In this document: one piece after another, positions 19,305 to 28,411 of the stretch | Position numbering within the stretch: position 1 is the stretch's first letter | Layout: the number at the start of each line of letters is the position of its first letter | From: Vibrio sp. NTOU-M3 | Lineage (GTDB): Bacteria; Pseudomonadota; Gammaproteobacteria; Enterobacterales; Vibrionaceae | Reading direction: 5' to 3' | Length of the DNA: 64,000 nucleotides | Assembly: GCF_040869035.1 (NCBI RefSeq) | Contig: NZ_CP162101.1 | Span: forward strand, 1,054,001-1,118,000 | Notes under the pieces: generated by a model | What the model saw: only the letters and a program-made list of their open reading frames with translations | Databases searched by the model: none | Told to the model about the DNA's origin: nothing | Position numbers and translations under genes: made by a program

Positions 19305-19320
19305 CTGTTTATTTATCCAG
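19305..19320 (-). promoter_or_regulatory. LexA-like box in the intIA promoter
   Basis: CTGT-N8-CCAG, one base off the consensus CTGT-N8-ACAG, 9 bases before the intIA start. SOS control of Vibrio integron integrases through LexA is established. Confidence 0.65.
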
Positions 19321-19350
19321 TCATTTGACTTTAAGCTATTTGAAATAACT

Positions 19351-19510
19351 AAGAGACTTTTAGTCGTATAAGTTGAAGTGAAAATAAGCTTTCTAATACA
19401 TATAAATCACAACTTTTCATTCGGTTATGTGAAATTAGTCATATGTACTCTTAAAGGAAAAGCTACATGATAGTCAGAGTGAAAAGAGACTTTTTGTAGT
19501 ATAGAAAGCG
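19351..19510 (+). other. attI recombination region with two direct repeats
   Basis: The first cassette joins at the core AAAGCG^TTAGTC, with G at 19510. Two 20-base direct repeats agreeing at 18 positions lie at 19351-19370 and 19484-19503, the second just left of the crossover. They resemble the accessory repeats to which integrases bind at attI sites. Exact limits of attI are inferred. Confidence 0.7.
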
Positions 19511-20011
19511 TTAGTCGCCAGAAAAAGCTTGAAGTCAAAATCATGTTTCTAAGCTCAAAATTTAGCAGCTGTTTACTTGGTACATCGATTAATCGTCGAT
19601 CATCAGAGCTTAGTTCTAGCTGTTTTAAGTCCAAAGTTTTGCAAGTGTCCAAGCGGTTGTTTTGTTCTTTGATGCTGACAGAGCAGGGCAATCGAGAGTC
19701 TGTTTTTGGTTGCAAATCCGCTCGGTGAGTTTGTTGGGTACAAAAGCAGATTTACTCGCTGAAATGACGTTTTCTCTGGTGTGGTAAGTTCCACGTGGTT
19801 TCAGTGACTTTGTTGAAAGTCCGCACTGTGAGATTGGCGTTCCAAAAGCGCTTTTTGGTGTTGTCAGTCCGTTTTCTGCGGCGTTGGTTGTTCCAAGTGG
19901 TTTCATTGAGTAGCCGCTTTGAGACTACGCCTGACTTAAATGCATCAAAGCACATAAAGTTTGTTGTTCGCAAAGTTTAGTTCGGCTTAAAATTGTCGCT
20001 CGGTGCCTCGC
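19511..20011 (+). other. Cassette 1 body, no convincing gene (family C)
   Basis: About 500 bases nearly identical to cassette 14 (27793-28291). No plus-strand reading frame starts with a ribosome site; only short minus-strand frames exist and they differ between the two copies. The body ends in GCGACTAAC, the complement of its first bases GTTAGTCGC. The inner part has a GGTGTGGTAAGTTCCACGTGG hairpin region. Possibly an RNA cassette, or inert. Confidence 0.6.
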
Positions 20012-20131
20012 GACTAACAAACTGCTCAAGAGGGATTCGCAACGCGTGGCATTTTCACTATGCGTTGAATTTAGTGATTAAGGTGGTTTGCGGTAGCATT
20101 GGTATTGCGTTGCTCACCCCTTAGCAGGGCG
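20012..20131 (+). repeat. attC of cassette 1
   Basis: Type 1 variant. GCGACTAAC pairs with the cassette's own first bases (G)TTAGTCGC. Confidence 0.9.
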
Positions 20132-20150
20132 TTAACTGGCAAGGAGAAAA

Positions 20151-20648
20151 ATGGAAGTTCAGCTAGTAAAAATAGAACGAGAAGAGCGGCATATACTTGA
20201 GAATTTGTTCTGCTACTATGTATACGACATGTCAGAGTATATGAATTGGAATCCAGCTAAAGATGGTACGTTCGGAGGGTACGATGTCTCAAAGTTCGAC
20301 CCTTATTGGAATCGAGATGATCATATTCCATATTTCATAAAGGTGAATAACGAACTCGCAGGCTTTGTTCTGATTCGTCGTTACCCTAGTGACTTAACAC
20401 TTTACGACGTTGCCCAATTTTTTGTTCTACGTAAGTTTAAAGGTCAGGGCGTAGGAAAGCTTGTTTTGGCGCAAGTCGTTAAAGCTTTTCCGGGTAAATG
20501 GCAAATCCGAATTCTTTTGGAAAACTCAGGGGCACTCAGTTTCTGGAAGTCTGCTGTTTCCAATATCGTAGGTGAAGACTATACGTTGTCAAAAGCGAAT
20601 GATGTGGATCTTGTCATGTTCTTTATCCACTTTGAGGCAGCCAGTTAA
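20151..20648 (+). CDS. GNAT-family N-acetyltransferase (cassette 2)
   Basis: 165 residues. The acetyl-CoA binding part is VAQFFVLRKFKGQGVGKLVLAQV (about 86-108), where RKFKGQGVGK is the R/QxxGxG/A motif, followed by LLENSGALSFWKS, the usual GNAT motif B. Substrate unknown; relatives modify small molecules or protein N termini. AAGGAGAAAA precedes the ATG, and the stop codon overlaps the attC core. Confidence 0.85.
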   Translation: MEVQLVKIEREERHILENLFCYYVYDMSEYMNWNPAKDGTFGGYDVSKFDPYWNRDDHIPYFIKVNNELAGFVLIRRYPSDLTLYDVAQFFVLRKFKGQGVGKLVLAQVVKAFPGKWQIRILLENSGALSFWKSAVSNIVGEDYTLSKANDVDLVMFFIHFEAAS

Positions 20649-20765
20649 CAAGCAATTTAAGAGGGATTCACAACGCTTGGCATTTTTGCTTCTACTTCAA
20701 ATTTAGTGTTTATGGCACAATGCTTTAGGTGTGGGTGGTAGCGTTGTTCACCCCTTAATTGGGCG
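20643..20765 (+). repeat. attC of cassette 2
   Basis: Type 4. Core AGTTAAC pairs with own first bases TTAACT. Confidence 0.9.
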
Positions 20766-21225
20766 TTATGTTTACTTGTAATTCAAAGGCTTAAAGTTCT
20801 TAGGCTCTAGTTCTTTGTCCCTCTTGCAATTCGTCCCTAGTAGACTCAGCAAATCCGCATTGTCTGCCTAAGTTCTTGAATCTCTCAGGCCGTAAAACAT
20901 GCCAATGTTCGTGGGTTGCTTCATTGTCAGGTCGTGGCGGTCGGCTTTTGGTTTAACTGGCTCAAAGTCGCTTTTAGGTTCTTAGCCAATTAGCATTTCA
21001 GTTTGGCAGTTGCCTCGGCAATTTTCTATTGTCTTGCGCTTTGGTTGGAATGATAGGGCGCTTGTTGTTACTTGGCTGGGTTGCCTCATTGGGCAGGGAA
21101 GTGGACTTACTCGTTTTAGGTTGGTCGCTTTTGGTGGCCAAGTTGGTTCTTGCCTTGTGGTTTGTTTCATAAAACTGGTCAGAAATAGCAGTTCTTTCTC
21201 AATTAAGTCAGTAACTTGTGGTAAA
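20766..21225 (+). other. Cassette 3 body, gene-less family A, copy 1
   Basis: One of six cassettes of 580-581 bases with closely similar sequence. No frame has a proper ribosome site and start. Conserved parts are a hairpin near 20886-20919 (CARCCC / GGGTTG stem around AACAT / ATGTT) and TTGCCTCATTGGG-AGGGAAGTGG near 21081-21105. A minus-strand frame ending FYGLRDSRT is conserved but broken by a stop here. Best guess: structured RNA or DNA element. Confidence 0.55.
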
Positions 21226-21345
21226 ACATAACAAACAATTCAACAGTGATTCGCAACGCTTGGCGCTCTCACTTCGAGTTGAATTTAGTGTTTACGGCGC
21301 AGTTTTTGGGTTCAGTGTCTGCGCTGCTCACACGTTAATTGGGCG
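21226..21345 (+). repeat. attC of cassette 3
   Basis: Type 3. AAACATAAC pairs with own start GTTATGTTT. Confidence 0.9.
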
Positions 21346-21379
21346 TTATGTGTAAGAGTTTAAAAATAAGAGAGAATTT

Positions 21380-21706
21380 TTGATGAAGCATAATAGTATT
21401 TTACTGATGTCTTTACTGGTGTCGACATTTACTAATGCGGCTACTTGGGAGGCAGAAATTTCAAGTATTCAAGCTGAAGGGATTAATGACCCATATAATG
21501 TTATTTATTTAAAGACAGATATTTCAAACTCGGCGTGTGAAAATAGTAATAGAGAGGATCGATTAACCTTGGTGAACGAGGTTCAACATAGTACTGCTTT
21601 GGCAGCTTTAATGGCAAATAAAGTAGTAAAAGTTATGGGGACAGGTATTTGCAATACTGCGGGTTTAGAAAATGTGAACTTTATACAGATCTACAGTCAC
21701 AAATAG
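21380..21706 (+). CDS. Small secreted protein, unknown (cassette 4)
   Basis: 108 residues. Signal peptide of about 20 residues (ILLMSLLVSTFTNAA) then a soluble domain with two cysteines (NSACENSNRED and GTGICNTAG) that may form a disulfide. ATG either 21380 or 21383 with AGAGAGAATTTT upstream. No family recognised with confidence. Confidence 0.65.
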   Translation: MMKHNSILLMSLLVSTFTNAATWEAEISSIQAEGINDPYNVIYLKTDISNSACENSNREDRLTLVNEVQHSTALAALMANKVVKVMGTGICNTAGLENVNFIQIYSHK

Positions 21707-21712
21707 CAATAC

Positions 21713-21832
21713 ACATAACAAACTGTTTAAGAGTGATTCGCAACGCGTGGCATTTTTACTATGCGTTGATTTTAGTGTTTAAGGTGGTATGCGGAAGCAT
21801 CGGTATTGCGTTGCTCACACCTTAACAGGGCG
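21713..21832 (+). repeat. attC of cassette 4
   Basis: Type 1. TACACATAAC pairs with own start GTTATGTGTA. Confidence 0.9.
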
Positions 21833-21851
21833 TTATAAATCAGAAATATTT

Positions 21852-22883
21852 ATGAGAACTATTCAAGAACAATTCAATAAAATCCTCGAGGATTTGGTTG
21901 CTGATAACCCAGCTAAAGCGCGAGAGCTAGATATCAAAAAGCTGGTTGCTGACTTAACTCCAGAATTTGTAGAAATGATCGGTAAATCATTGCATTCCTC
22001 AATGCCTGAAATGCTTTCACATCGCAGGTCAGATTTTAGCTCGTTTGCGGATATGAATGTTGAAAAATGGCAATCGGCTTTTGATCTACTTGAAACGCAT
22101 ATCGTAATCTGTACTGAAGCGGGAGCAACTCTAAATTCAAAGTATCGCCCAGAAGCAGCAGAACAAGGGGACTTGATATTTGACCTATTAGTTCGTCATC
22201 ACGCTAGAGCCTGCCACATAGCAAACGAAATTTTATGCTTATTAAAGAATGGGTTCCCTGATGCTGCACACTCAAGATGGAGAGCGTTACATGAAGTGAA
22301 TGCCACTGCCTTATTCATTTTTAATCACGGTCAAGAGTGTGCCGAACGCTTTTATTTTCATGATGTTGTGGATGCTTATGACGCTATGAAAGAGCATCGT
22401 AAATACGAAGACCGGTTACAAGCAAAGGGACCAACAGATATAGAAATGAATGAATTGAAAAAGGTTTATGATGATCTCATCATAAAATATGGTAGAAGCT
22501 ACGCCGGGCATTATGGGTGGGCTGCATATTTGTTTCCGGGACATAGTCGCGTAGGATTCGGTGCTATTGAGAAAGACGTGGGGCTTGAACATATGCGCCC
22601 TTATTATAAATGGGCAAGCCAAAATATTCATGCAGGCTCGAAAGGTTTGAGAAACCGCTTAGCGCTTGTTGATTGTAGCGAAGACATATTAGTAGTTGGG
22701 CAAAGCAATTCAGGTATGACAGATCCGGCTCATGCTACAGCCATTAGTTTACTCGGGGTAACGAGTACATTACTGACCTATAAGCCCTCGATGGATACAA
22801 TTGTAATGCTGCAAATAGCGGCAAAGTACTCAGATAAAATTGGTCGTGAGTTTCTCAGGCTTTCGAGGAATACTGATTTATAA
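21852..22883 (+). CDS. DUF5677-family protein (cassette 5)
   Basis: 343 residues, all-alpha in appearance. The stretch HHARACHIANEILCLLKNGFPDAAHSRWRALHEV (about 117-150) matches DUF5677, a helical family of unknown function with the pattern GF..A..RWR.LHE. Frame continues upstream into the previous attC, so the start at 21852, just inside the cassette, is used. The TAA stop forms part of the attC core. No partner gene in the cassette. Confidence 0.75.
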   Translation: MRTIQEQFNKILEDLVADNPAKARELDIKKLVADLTPEFVEMIGKSLHSSMPEMLSHRRSDFSSFADMNVEKWQSAFDLLETHIVICTEAGATLNSKYRPEAAEQGDLIFDLLVRHHARACHIANEILCLLKNGFPDAAHSRWRALHEVNATALFIFNHGQECAERFYFHDVVDAYDAMKEHRKYEDRLQAKGPTDIEMNELKKVYDDLIIKYGRSYAGHYGWAAYLFPGHSRVGFGAIEKDVGLEHMRPYYKWASQNIHAGSKGLRNRLALVDCSEDILVVGQSNSGMTDPAHATAISLLGVTSTLLTYKPSMDTIVMLQIAAKYSDKIGREFLRLSRNTDL

Positions 22884-22997
22884 CAAACTGTTTAAGAGTG
22901 ATTCGCAACGCGTGGCATTTTTACTATGCGTTGGTTTTAGTGATTAAGGTGGTATGCGGCGGCATCGGTATTGCGTTGCTCACACCTTAACAGGGCG
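22878..22997 (+). repeat. attC of cassette 5
   Basis: Type 1. TGATTTATAAC pairs with own start GTTATAAATCA, 11 bases. Confidence 0.9.
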
Positions 22998-23018
22998 TTA
23001 TACATTCGGAGTCAGTAT

Positions 23019-23621
23019 TTGGAAACCAACGATCTTATAGCCTTAATATTTAGTGGTATCGGAGCTGTTTTTATATGCATATATTACATGGACAAAAAGC
23101 AGTCAGTTTGTTGTGAATGTAATGAAGTAATCAGTCATAGGAAACAGAATAGATATACTCTTGAAAAAGGTGGGGCTAAGCTTGCCCTATGTAAGAAGTG
23201 TTTTAACAAAATAAACAAACAAGCTTCGTTAAAAGCGCAAAACTGCTCTTGTTGTAAGAAGCCGTTTACGACTCGCATGAAAATCTCTGAATGGAAAGGA
23301 GAGTTTCAATCATACTTCTTGTGTGTTCAGTGTGAAAAGAAAGTGTCTAAAAGAGTTGAAAATACATTTCTACTCAATCAACTTTTGTCGCCCGACTTTA
23401 TAAAAAAGCACTCTAACTTCTCTGATTTGGAATCAATGGTCGAGTACTCTGGTGTAGAACTGCAAACACAAGATGATCTTAACTCTGATGCATGGAACAC
23501 GTTTATTGCTACCAATACTTCATTTTCCTGTTGGCATGAGATGAAAGTTGGTGCGGAAGTGCTAATGCTACAAAGGCAAAACGACATTATTGTTCAGAGC
23601 TTGCGGAAACAGAATGTATAA
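23019..23621 (+). CDS. Membrane-anchored zinc-ribbon protein (cassette 6)
   Basis: 200 residues from a TTG start at 23019, with CGGAGT upstream. An N-terminal helix (LIALIFSGIGAVFICIYYM) is followed by four CxxC pairs (CCEC, CKKC, CSCCKKPF, CVQC), which suggest two zinc sites. The C-terminal third is acidic and unfamiliar. If translation begins at ATG 23088 the membrane helix is lost, so TTG is preferred. Function unknown. Confidence 0.6.
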   Translation: METNDLIALIFSGIGAVFICIYYMDKKQSVCCECNEVISHRKQNRYTLEKGGAKLALCKKCFNKINKQASLKAQNCSCCKKPFTTRMKISEWKGEFQSYFLCVQCEKKVSKRVENTFLLNQLLSPDFIKKHSNFSDLESMVEYSGVELQTQDDLNSDAWNTFIATNTSFSCWHEMKVGAEVLMLQRQNDIIVQSLRKQNV

Positions 23622-23735
23622 CAATCTGTTTAAGAGTGATTCGGCACGCGTAGCATTTTTACTATGCGTTGGTTTTAGTGGTTAAGGTGGTATGCGGAGG
23701 CTTCGGTATGGCGTGCCTCACACCTTAACAGGGCG
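23616..23735 (+). repeat. attC of cassette 6
   Basis: Type 1. GAATGTATAAC pairs with own start GTTATACATTC. Confidence 0.9.
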
Positions 23736-23755
23736 TTATGTGTCAGAGAGAGATT

Positions 23756-24091
23756 ATGAGATTTTTGCGATTATTTATCTTGATCTTAGTAGTAGGGTGT
23801 TCAAGTTCTGTAGAAAACACTTACTCATCGGAATATTTAGATCTAGAGCCAATAGAGTTTGTATCGCCGAGATACCCTAAAGTTGCAGTAGAGAATAACC
23901 TGTCAGGGTATGTGGTCATGACGTTTAACATTACTAAAAATGGAGATGTGGCTGATATTGTTGTAATCGATTCCACCCCAAAGGGGATCTTTGAAAAGGT
24001 AGCTGTACAAGCGTTGTCCAAATGGAAATATGAGCCACTTGAAGATGTTGAGCTTATTGCTCAAAAACAAAAATTAGTCTTTAAAATCTAA
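23756..24091 (+). CDS. Lipoprotein with TonB C-terminal-like domain (cassette 7)
   Basis: 111 residues. Lipobox LVVGC at about 11-15, then a TonB_C-like domain: SPRYPKVAVENNLSGYVVMTFNITKNGDVADIVVIDSTPKGIFEKVAVQALSKWKYEP. In TonB this domain contacts outer-membrane receptors, but here there is no inner-membrane anchor or proline-rich spacer, so an energy-transducing role is doubtful. AGAGAGA precedes the ATG. Confidence 0.8.
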   Translation: MRFLRLFILILVVGCSSSVENTYSSEYLDLEPIEFVSPRYPKVAVENNLSGYVVMTFNITKNGDVADIVVIDSTPKGIFEKVAVQALSKWKYEPLEDVELIAQKQKLVFKI

Positions 24092-24092
24092 C

Positions 24093-24212
24093 ACATAACA
24101 AATTGTTTAAGAGTGATTCGGCACGCGTGGCATTTTTACCATGCGTTAGGTTTAGGGTTTAAGGTGGTATGCGGAGGCTACGGTATTGCGTGCCTCACAC
24201 CTTAACAAGGCG
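24093..24212 (+). repeat. attC of cassette 7
   Basis: Type 1 variant ending CTTAACAAGGCG. ACACATAAC pairs with own start GTTATGTGT. Confidence 0.9.
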
Positions 24213-24241
24213 TTATGTTTATTCAATAATTTGGTAACTTT

Positions 24242-25114
24242 ATGAGAGATGATTTTTCGGATATTACGAAAAGAACGTTAGCAGAAAGAGTTGGGTGGAT
24301 TTGTTCTTATCCAGAATGTAACCAAGTTACTGTAGGTCCTCACTCTGATGTTACGAAAAGAATCAATATCGGACATGCTTGTCATATTGAAGCAGCGGCT
24401 CCTAATGGACCAAGATTCAATCCGCTTATGACAACAGAGCAGCGGAAATCTATAGAAAATGGCATATGGATGTGTCGGAATCATTCCGGTTTAATTGATT
24501 CAGATTCAAGTATATTTAGTGTTGAGCAGCTAAAAACGTGGAAGTTGGATGCAGAAAAAAGAGCACTTCGCGCCTTAGGCGAAGCAAGGGCTCCAGAAAA
24601 CGTAGACCTTTACGTGTCAAATATTCTAGCGCATAGAGATCGTTTCTCAACTCTAAGAGATATGAACTTTTTTAGTTTGTATTGGTGTAATATCAATCAC
24701 TTGTATTATCTTCAAGGTATGGGTGGTTTTGATATCGTAATTAAAGATAGCATAATTGAAATTGAGTTTTTAAAAGATCAGGGAGGGCATTGGTTCAGAA
24801 CAGACTTTAGGTATATTGATAGAGTTGAGCTTCCAATGTCTAAACTGATTGATCTGGTAGTGAGTTCACATGATCATAGTGAGTCAGTATTAAGGTTTGA
24901 CGTTAGTCTTGATTTCAGACGTTTACATGTTAATGAAGTGTACTTTTCAATTGGCTCCATAACAGAAAATGCCCATTATGGCTCAAGTGACTACTTGATG
25001 AAAAACAATACACTTTACGATGATCTAAATCGGAGAATTTCGCCAACATTTGAATGTATATACTTAGACATCATCCAGATATGTTTTAGTTTTTATAGAC
25101 GTATTGCACCATAA
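24242..25114 (+). CDS. HNH/treble-clef nuclease-like protein (cassette 8)
   Basis: 290 residues. The N-terminal ~110 residues carry an HNH-like zinc fold: GWICSYPECNQVTVGP, then INIGHACHIEAAAPNGPRF, then NGIWMCRNHSGLID and LKTWKLDAE. This arrangement is seen in HNH-type proteins, some linked to phage defence. The C-terminal 170 residues are unfamiliar and might be a sensor or binding part. Its activity is inferred, not shown. Confidence 0.7.
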   Translation: MRDDFSDITKRTLAERVGWICSYPECNQVTVGPHSDVTKRINIGHACHIEAAAPNGPRFNPLMTTEQRKSIENGIWMCRNHSGLIDSDSSIFSVEQLKTWKLDAEKRALRALGEARAPENVDLYVSNILAHRDRFSTLRDMNFFSLYWCNINHLYYLQGMGGFDIVIKDSIIEIEFLKDQGGHWFRTDFRYIDRVELPMSKLIDLVVSSHDHSESVLRFDVSLDFRRLHVNEVYFSIGSITENAHYGSSDYLMKNNTLYDDLNRRISPTFECIYLDIIQICFSFYRRIAP

Positions 25115-25234
25115 ACATAACAATCTGTTTAAGAGTGATTCGCAACGCTTGGCATTTTTGCTATGCGTTGCGTTTAGTGTTTAAGGTGGTATGCGGCGGC
25201 ATCGGTATTGCGTTGCTCACACCTTAACAGGGCG
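25115..25234 (+). repeat. attC of cassette 8
   Basis: Type 1. AAACATAAC pairs with own start GTTATGTTT. Confidence 0.9.
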
Positions 25235-25300
25235 TTATGTTTTTCGGGTTAAGACATGTAATAATCATTTGCAAGTACACTAGTAACAAAGGGAAAAGTT

Positions 25301-25507
25301 ATGCCATTTATTGCTTTTGAATCAGGTCAGTTAACGGATGAAGTAAAAGAAAAACTGATTGAGAAATTAACTGAAGTTTCAGTTGAAATAACGGGAATAC
25401 CTAAAGAATTGTTCTTAGTCTCTATTCGAGAGCAGCCGGATAATAATATTGCGGTTGGTGGCAAAAGCGTGGAACAAATCAAAAAAGAGATAGCAGAACA
25501 AACATAA
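25301..25507 (+). CDS. Tautomerase (4-oxalocrotonate tautomerase-like) (cassette 9)
   Basis: 68 residues. Pro2, which becomes the N-terminal catalytic proline, is present (MPFIAFESGQ), and the beta-alpha-beta pattern with the family turn VAVGGK-like NIAVGGKSVEQIK is intact. These proteins work as oligomers on keto-enol substrates; the substrate is unknown. GGGAAAAGTT precedes the ATG, and about 65 bases of cassette lie upstream. Confidence 0.85.
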   Translation: MPFIAFESGQLTDEVKEKLIEKLTEVSVEITGIPKELFLVSIREQPDNNIAVGGKSVEQIKKEIAEQT

Positions 25508-25624
25508 CAAAGCATTTAAGAGTGACTCACAACGCTTGCCGACCTCAGTTTAAACTTAGCTTTAGTGTTTAAGGTGCAGTGGTTTGGGTTAAGTGTTTGG
25601 CGTTGTTCGCACCTTAATGCGGCG
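25502..25624 (+). repeat. attC of cassette 9
   Basis: Type 2. AAACATAAC pairs with own start GTTATGTTT. Confidence 0.9.
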
Positions 25625-25648
25625 TTATGTTCTTTAGCTGGAGAATGC

Positions 25649-25996
25649 ATGGAAACAATAAAATTACTTAACTTGGAGTTTTCCACAGCTGATGCAGAGT
25701 ACCCAAGTATCCATCAGGAAGAGGGCGACCTTCTAGTCGATTTTAACGATTGGCAAGAGAAAGCGGTCAGGCTTCATTTTTCAGATATTGTAGCATTTAA
25801 GTGGCAAATGGTATTTGACTTACATGAGGGAGAAAGGGATGACCGTTGTTATGAAATTTGTGGTTCTTCGTGGCTTACAAAGCACGTTCAGTCAGAAATT
25901 ATTCATGACCATGAAGGCTACAAGCATTATCGTTTGAATTTTAATGAAGTAGGACAACTTGATGTAATCGCACTAAATCTTCGAGTACGAACATAA
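25649..25996 (+). CDS. Unknown small acidic protein (cassette 10)
   Basis: 115 residues, no signal peptide or membrane helix, strongly acidic. Contains VRLHFSDIVAFKW and HYRLNFNEVGQLDVIALNLRV, typical of a compact alpha/beta fold of the immunity-protein size class, but no family is recognised. TGGAGA precedes the ATG; the stop overlaps the attC core. Confidence 0.65.
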   Translation: METIKLLNLEFSTADAEYPSIHQEEGDLLVDFNDWQEKAVRLHFSDIVAFKWQMVFDLHEGERDDRCYEICGSSWLTKHVQSEIIHDHEGYKHYRLNFNEVGQLDVIALNLRVRT

Positions 25997-26112
25997 CAAG
26001 GCGTTTAAGACGGATTCACAACGCTTGGCGATTTCACTCCCAGTTAGGTTAATTGTTTAAGATACAATGGTTTAGGTTTGGTGGCTGGCGTTGTTCACCA
26101 CTTAACGCGGCG
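25991..26112 (+). repeat. attC of cassette 10
   Basis: Type 5. GAACATAAC pairs with own start GTTATGTTC. Confidence 0.9.
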
Positions 26113-26539
26113 TTAGTACGGGTTTGACATCAGAGGTCATAAGTTTTGGTGTTTATCTGTTTTGGAGCTCGCATTTACACCTTTCAGTTAGTGCCTTTCA
26201 CTTTCTTTCCGGTGGCACTATATGCGGAGTGTTCGCTTTGATTTCTGCGTTTACGGCTTCTAACTCTTAGCCTATTTCTTTGGCGCTTCTTCATTTTTGT
26301 GTTGGCTTTTGAGAGAACCCTGATTACTTTTGGTGTGGCTGTTGAAGTACGAGGAAAGAATCCTTTTCTAATTTGAAGCTGGTGAAAGTAGGGCAGTTCA
26401 GTGTGTTTTTCTTCTAGCCAACTTTCGTCTTCCAATCGGGGTAAAGTTTTGTAGTTGCCCGTCTCACTTCAGTGTTCAAAGCCTTTCATATCATGCCAGT
26501 TTTCAATATCTTGGAGCGCATAAATAGAAGTAGCGCATG
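26113..26539 (+). other. Cassette 11 body, no convincing gene
   Basis: 427 bases unlike any other cassette here. The only long frame is on the minus strand (26184-26435, very basic, no ribosome site) and is not credible. The sequence is T-rich on the plus strand. Nothing recognised. Confidence 0.5.
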
Positions 26540-26659
26540 TACTAACAAATTGCTTAAGAGTGATTCGTAACGCGTGGCATTTTTACTTTGCGGTGGCTTA
26601 TGTGATTAAGGCGCTGTGCGGTAGCTTTTGTATTGCGTTACTCACACCTTAGCAAGGCG
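26540..26659 (+). repeat. attC of cassette 11
   Basis: Type 1 variant ending CTTAGCAAGGCG. GTACTAAC pairs with own start GTTAGTAC. Confidence 0.85.
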
Positions 26660-27120
26660 TTATGTTTACTTGTAATTCAAAGGCTTAAAGGTCTTAGACT
26701 CTAGTTCTTTGTCCCTCTGGCAATTCGTCCCTAGTAGATTCAGCAAATCCGCATTGTCGGTCTAAGTTCTTGAATCTCTCAGCCTGTAAAACATACCAAA
26801 TGTTCGTGGGTTGCTTCATTGTCAGGTCGTGGCGGTCGGTTGTTTGTGTAACTGGCTTTAAGTTGCTTCTAGGTTCTTAGCCAATTAGCATTTCAGCTTG
26901 GCAGTTGCCTCGGCAATTTGCCATTGTTTTGTGCTTGGGTTGGAAAGAAAGGGCGCTTGTTGTTATTTGGTCGGGTTGCCTCATTGGGCAGGGAAGTGGA
27001 ATTACACGTTTTTGGTTAATCGCCTTTGGTAGCCAAGTTGGTTCATACCTTGTGGTTTACTTCAGAAAACTAGTTAGAAATCGCAGTTCTTTCTCAATTA
27101 AGTCAGTGACTTGTGGTAAA
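26660..27120 (+). other. Cassette 12 body, gene-less family A, copy 2
   Basis: Close copy of cassette 3, with the same hairpin (CAGCCT / GGGTTG, a G-T wobble instead of G-C) and the same TTGCCTCATTGGGCAGGG block. Same view: no credible gene. Confidence 0.55.
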
Positions 27121-27240
27121 ACATAACAAACAATTCAACAGTGATTCGCAACGCTTGGCGCTCTCACTTCGGGTTGAATTAAGTGTTTACGGCGCAGAGT
27201 TCAAGTTCAGTGCATGCGCTGTTCACACGTTAATTGGGCG
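27121..27240 (+). repeat. attC of cassette 12
   Basis: Type 3. AAACATAAC pairs with own start GTTATGTTT. Confidence 0.9.
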
Positions 27241-27670
27241 TTAGGCGACGGGCAGAAAAGTTCTTTGTTCTCATCTTCTTAGTTCTCTTTGAGCATTCGT
27301 TTTTCTAAGTCGGCAATTAAGCGTTGTCGGCTCAAATTCTTGAATACCTCCAACCGTAAAACATGCCAAAGTTCGTGGGTTGCCTCATTCGTTTTTGGTG
27401 CTGGTTGGTGGTGAGTTTTACTGGCTCAAAGTGTGGCAAAGGCAAGTTAATCGAGACTCTGGCTTTTGCTGTCATTTCGTAGCTTTAGGTTTATCAGGTT
27501 TAAAAGCTACTTTGTCGCTGAAAGGTCGCATTTCGTGGTTGTTGAAACCTTGGCTGAAACATAGTGAGTTTTGTGGTTCTTGAATCGCAAAAAGTATGAG
27601 TGCATTTGGTTGGTAATAGGGTTTCGGGTAATCTGCTTTCAAAACCACTTAAACACTGGTGGGAAACTTC
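27241..27670 (+). other. Cassette 13 body, gene-less family B, copy 1
   Basis: Related to cassette 27. Shares with family A the block from AGTTCTTTGTTC through CTTGAATACCTC to the hairpin CAACCGTAAAACATGCC ... GTGGGTTG and TTGCCTCATT, then diverges. No credible frame (a 67-residue one at 27380 lacks a ribosome site and is not kept in cassette 27). Confidence 0.5.
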
Positions 27671-27792
27671 GCCTAACAAGGCGTTTAAGGCGGACTCACA
27701 ACGCTTTGCGCTCTCAGTTTCAGTTGAATTTAGTGTTTAAGGTGCAATGGTTTAGGTTTGGTGGTTGGCGTTGTTCACCACTTAACGCGGCG
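27671..27792 (+). repeat. attC of cassette 13
   Basis: Type 5. TCGCCTAAC pairs with own start GTTAGGCGA. Confidence 0.9.
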
Positions 27793-28291
27793 TTAGTCGC
27801 CAGAAAAAGCTAGCAATCAAAATCATGTTTCTAAGCTCAATATTTGGCAACTGGTTGTCCGGTTCACAGGTTCATCGACGTTGGTCCAAACTCATTTTCA
27901 GCTGTTTTAAGTCCAAATTTTGCAATTGTCCTAGCGTTTTTTTGTTCTTTGTTGCTGACAGAGCAGGGCAATCGAGTATCTGTTTTTGGTTGCAAATCTG
28001 CTCGGTGAGTTTGTTGGTTTAAAAGCTTATTTACTTGCTGAAAGGACGTTTTCTCTGGTGTGGTAAGTTCCACGTGGTTTCAGTGACTTTGTTGAAAGTC
28101 CGCACTGTGAGATTGGTTTTCCAAAAGCGCTTTTTTGGTGTTGTCAGTCCGTTTTCTGCGGCGTTGGCTGTTCCAAGTGGTTTCATTGAGTAGCCGCTTT
28201 GAGACTACGCCTGACTTAAGTGCATCAAAACACATAAAGTTTGTTGTTCGCAAAGTTTAGTTTGGCTTAAAATTGTCGCTCGGTGCCTCGC
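27793..28291 (+). other. Cassette 14 body, no convincing gene (family C, copy 2)
   Basis: Near-duplicate of cassette 1 with scattered substitutions and small indels. The indels shift every candidate frame, which argues against a protein product. Confidence 0.6.
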
Positions 28292-28411
28292 GACTAACAA
28301 ACTGTTCAAGAGTGATTCGCAACGCGTGGCATTTTTACTATGCGTTGGTTTTAGTGATTAAGGTGGTATGCGGCGGCTTAGGTATTGCGTTGCTCACACC
28401 TTAACAGGGCG
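28292..28411 (+). repeat. attC of cassette 14
   Basis: Type 1. GCGACTAAC pairs with own start GTTAGTCGC. Confidence 0.9.

Noticed and set aside
26184..26435. Minus-strand 83-residue frame in cassette 11
   Set aside because: Extreme basic and low-complexity composition, no ribosome site, antisense to array direction.
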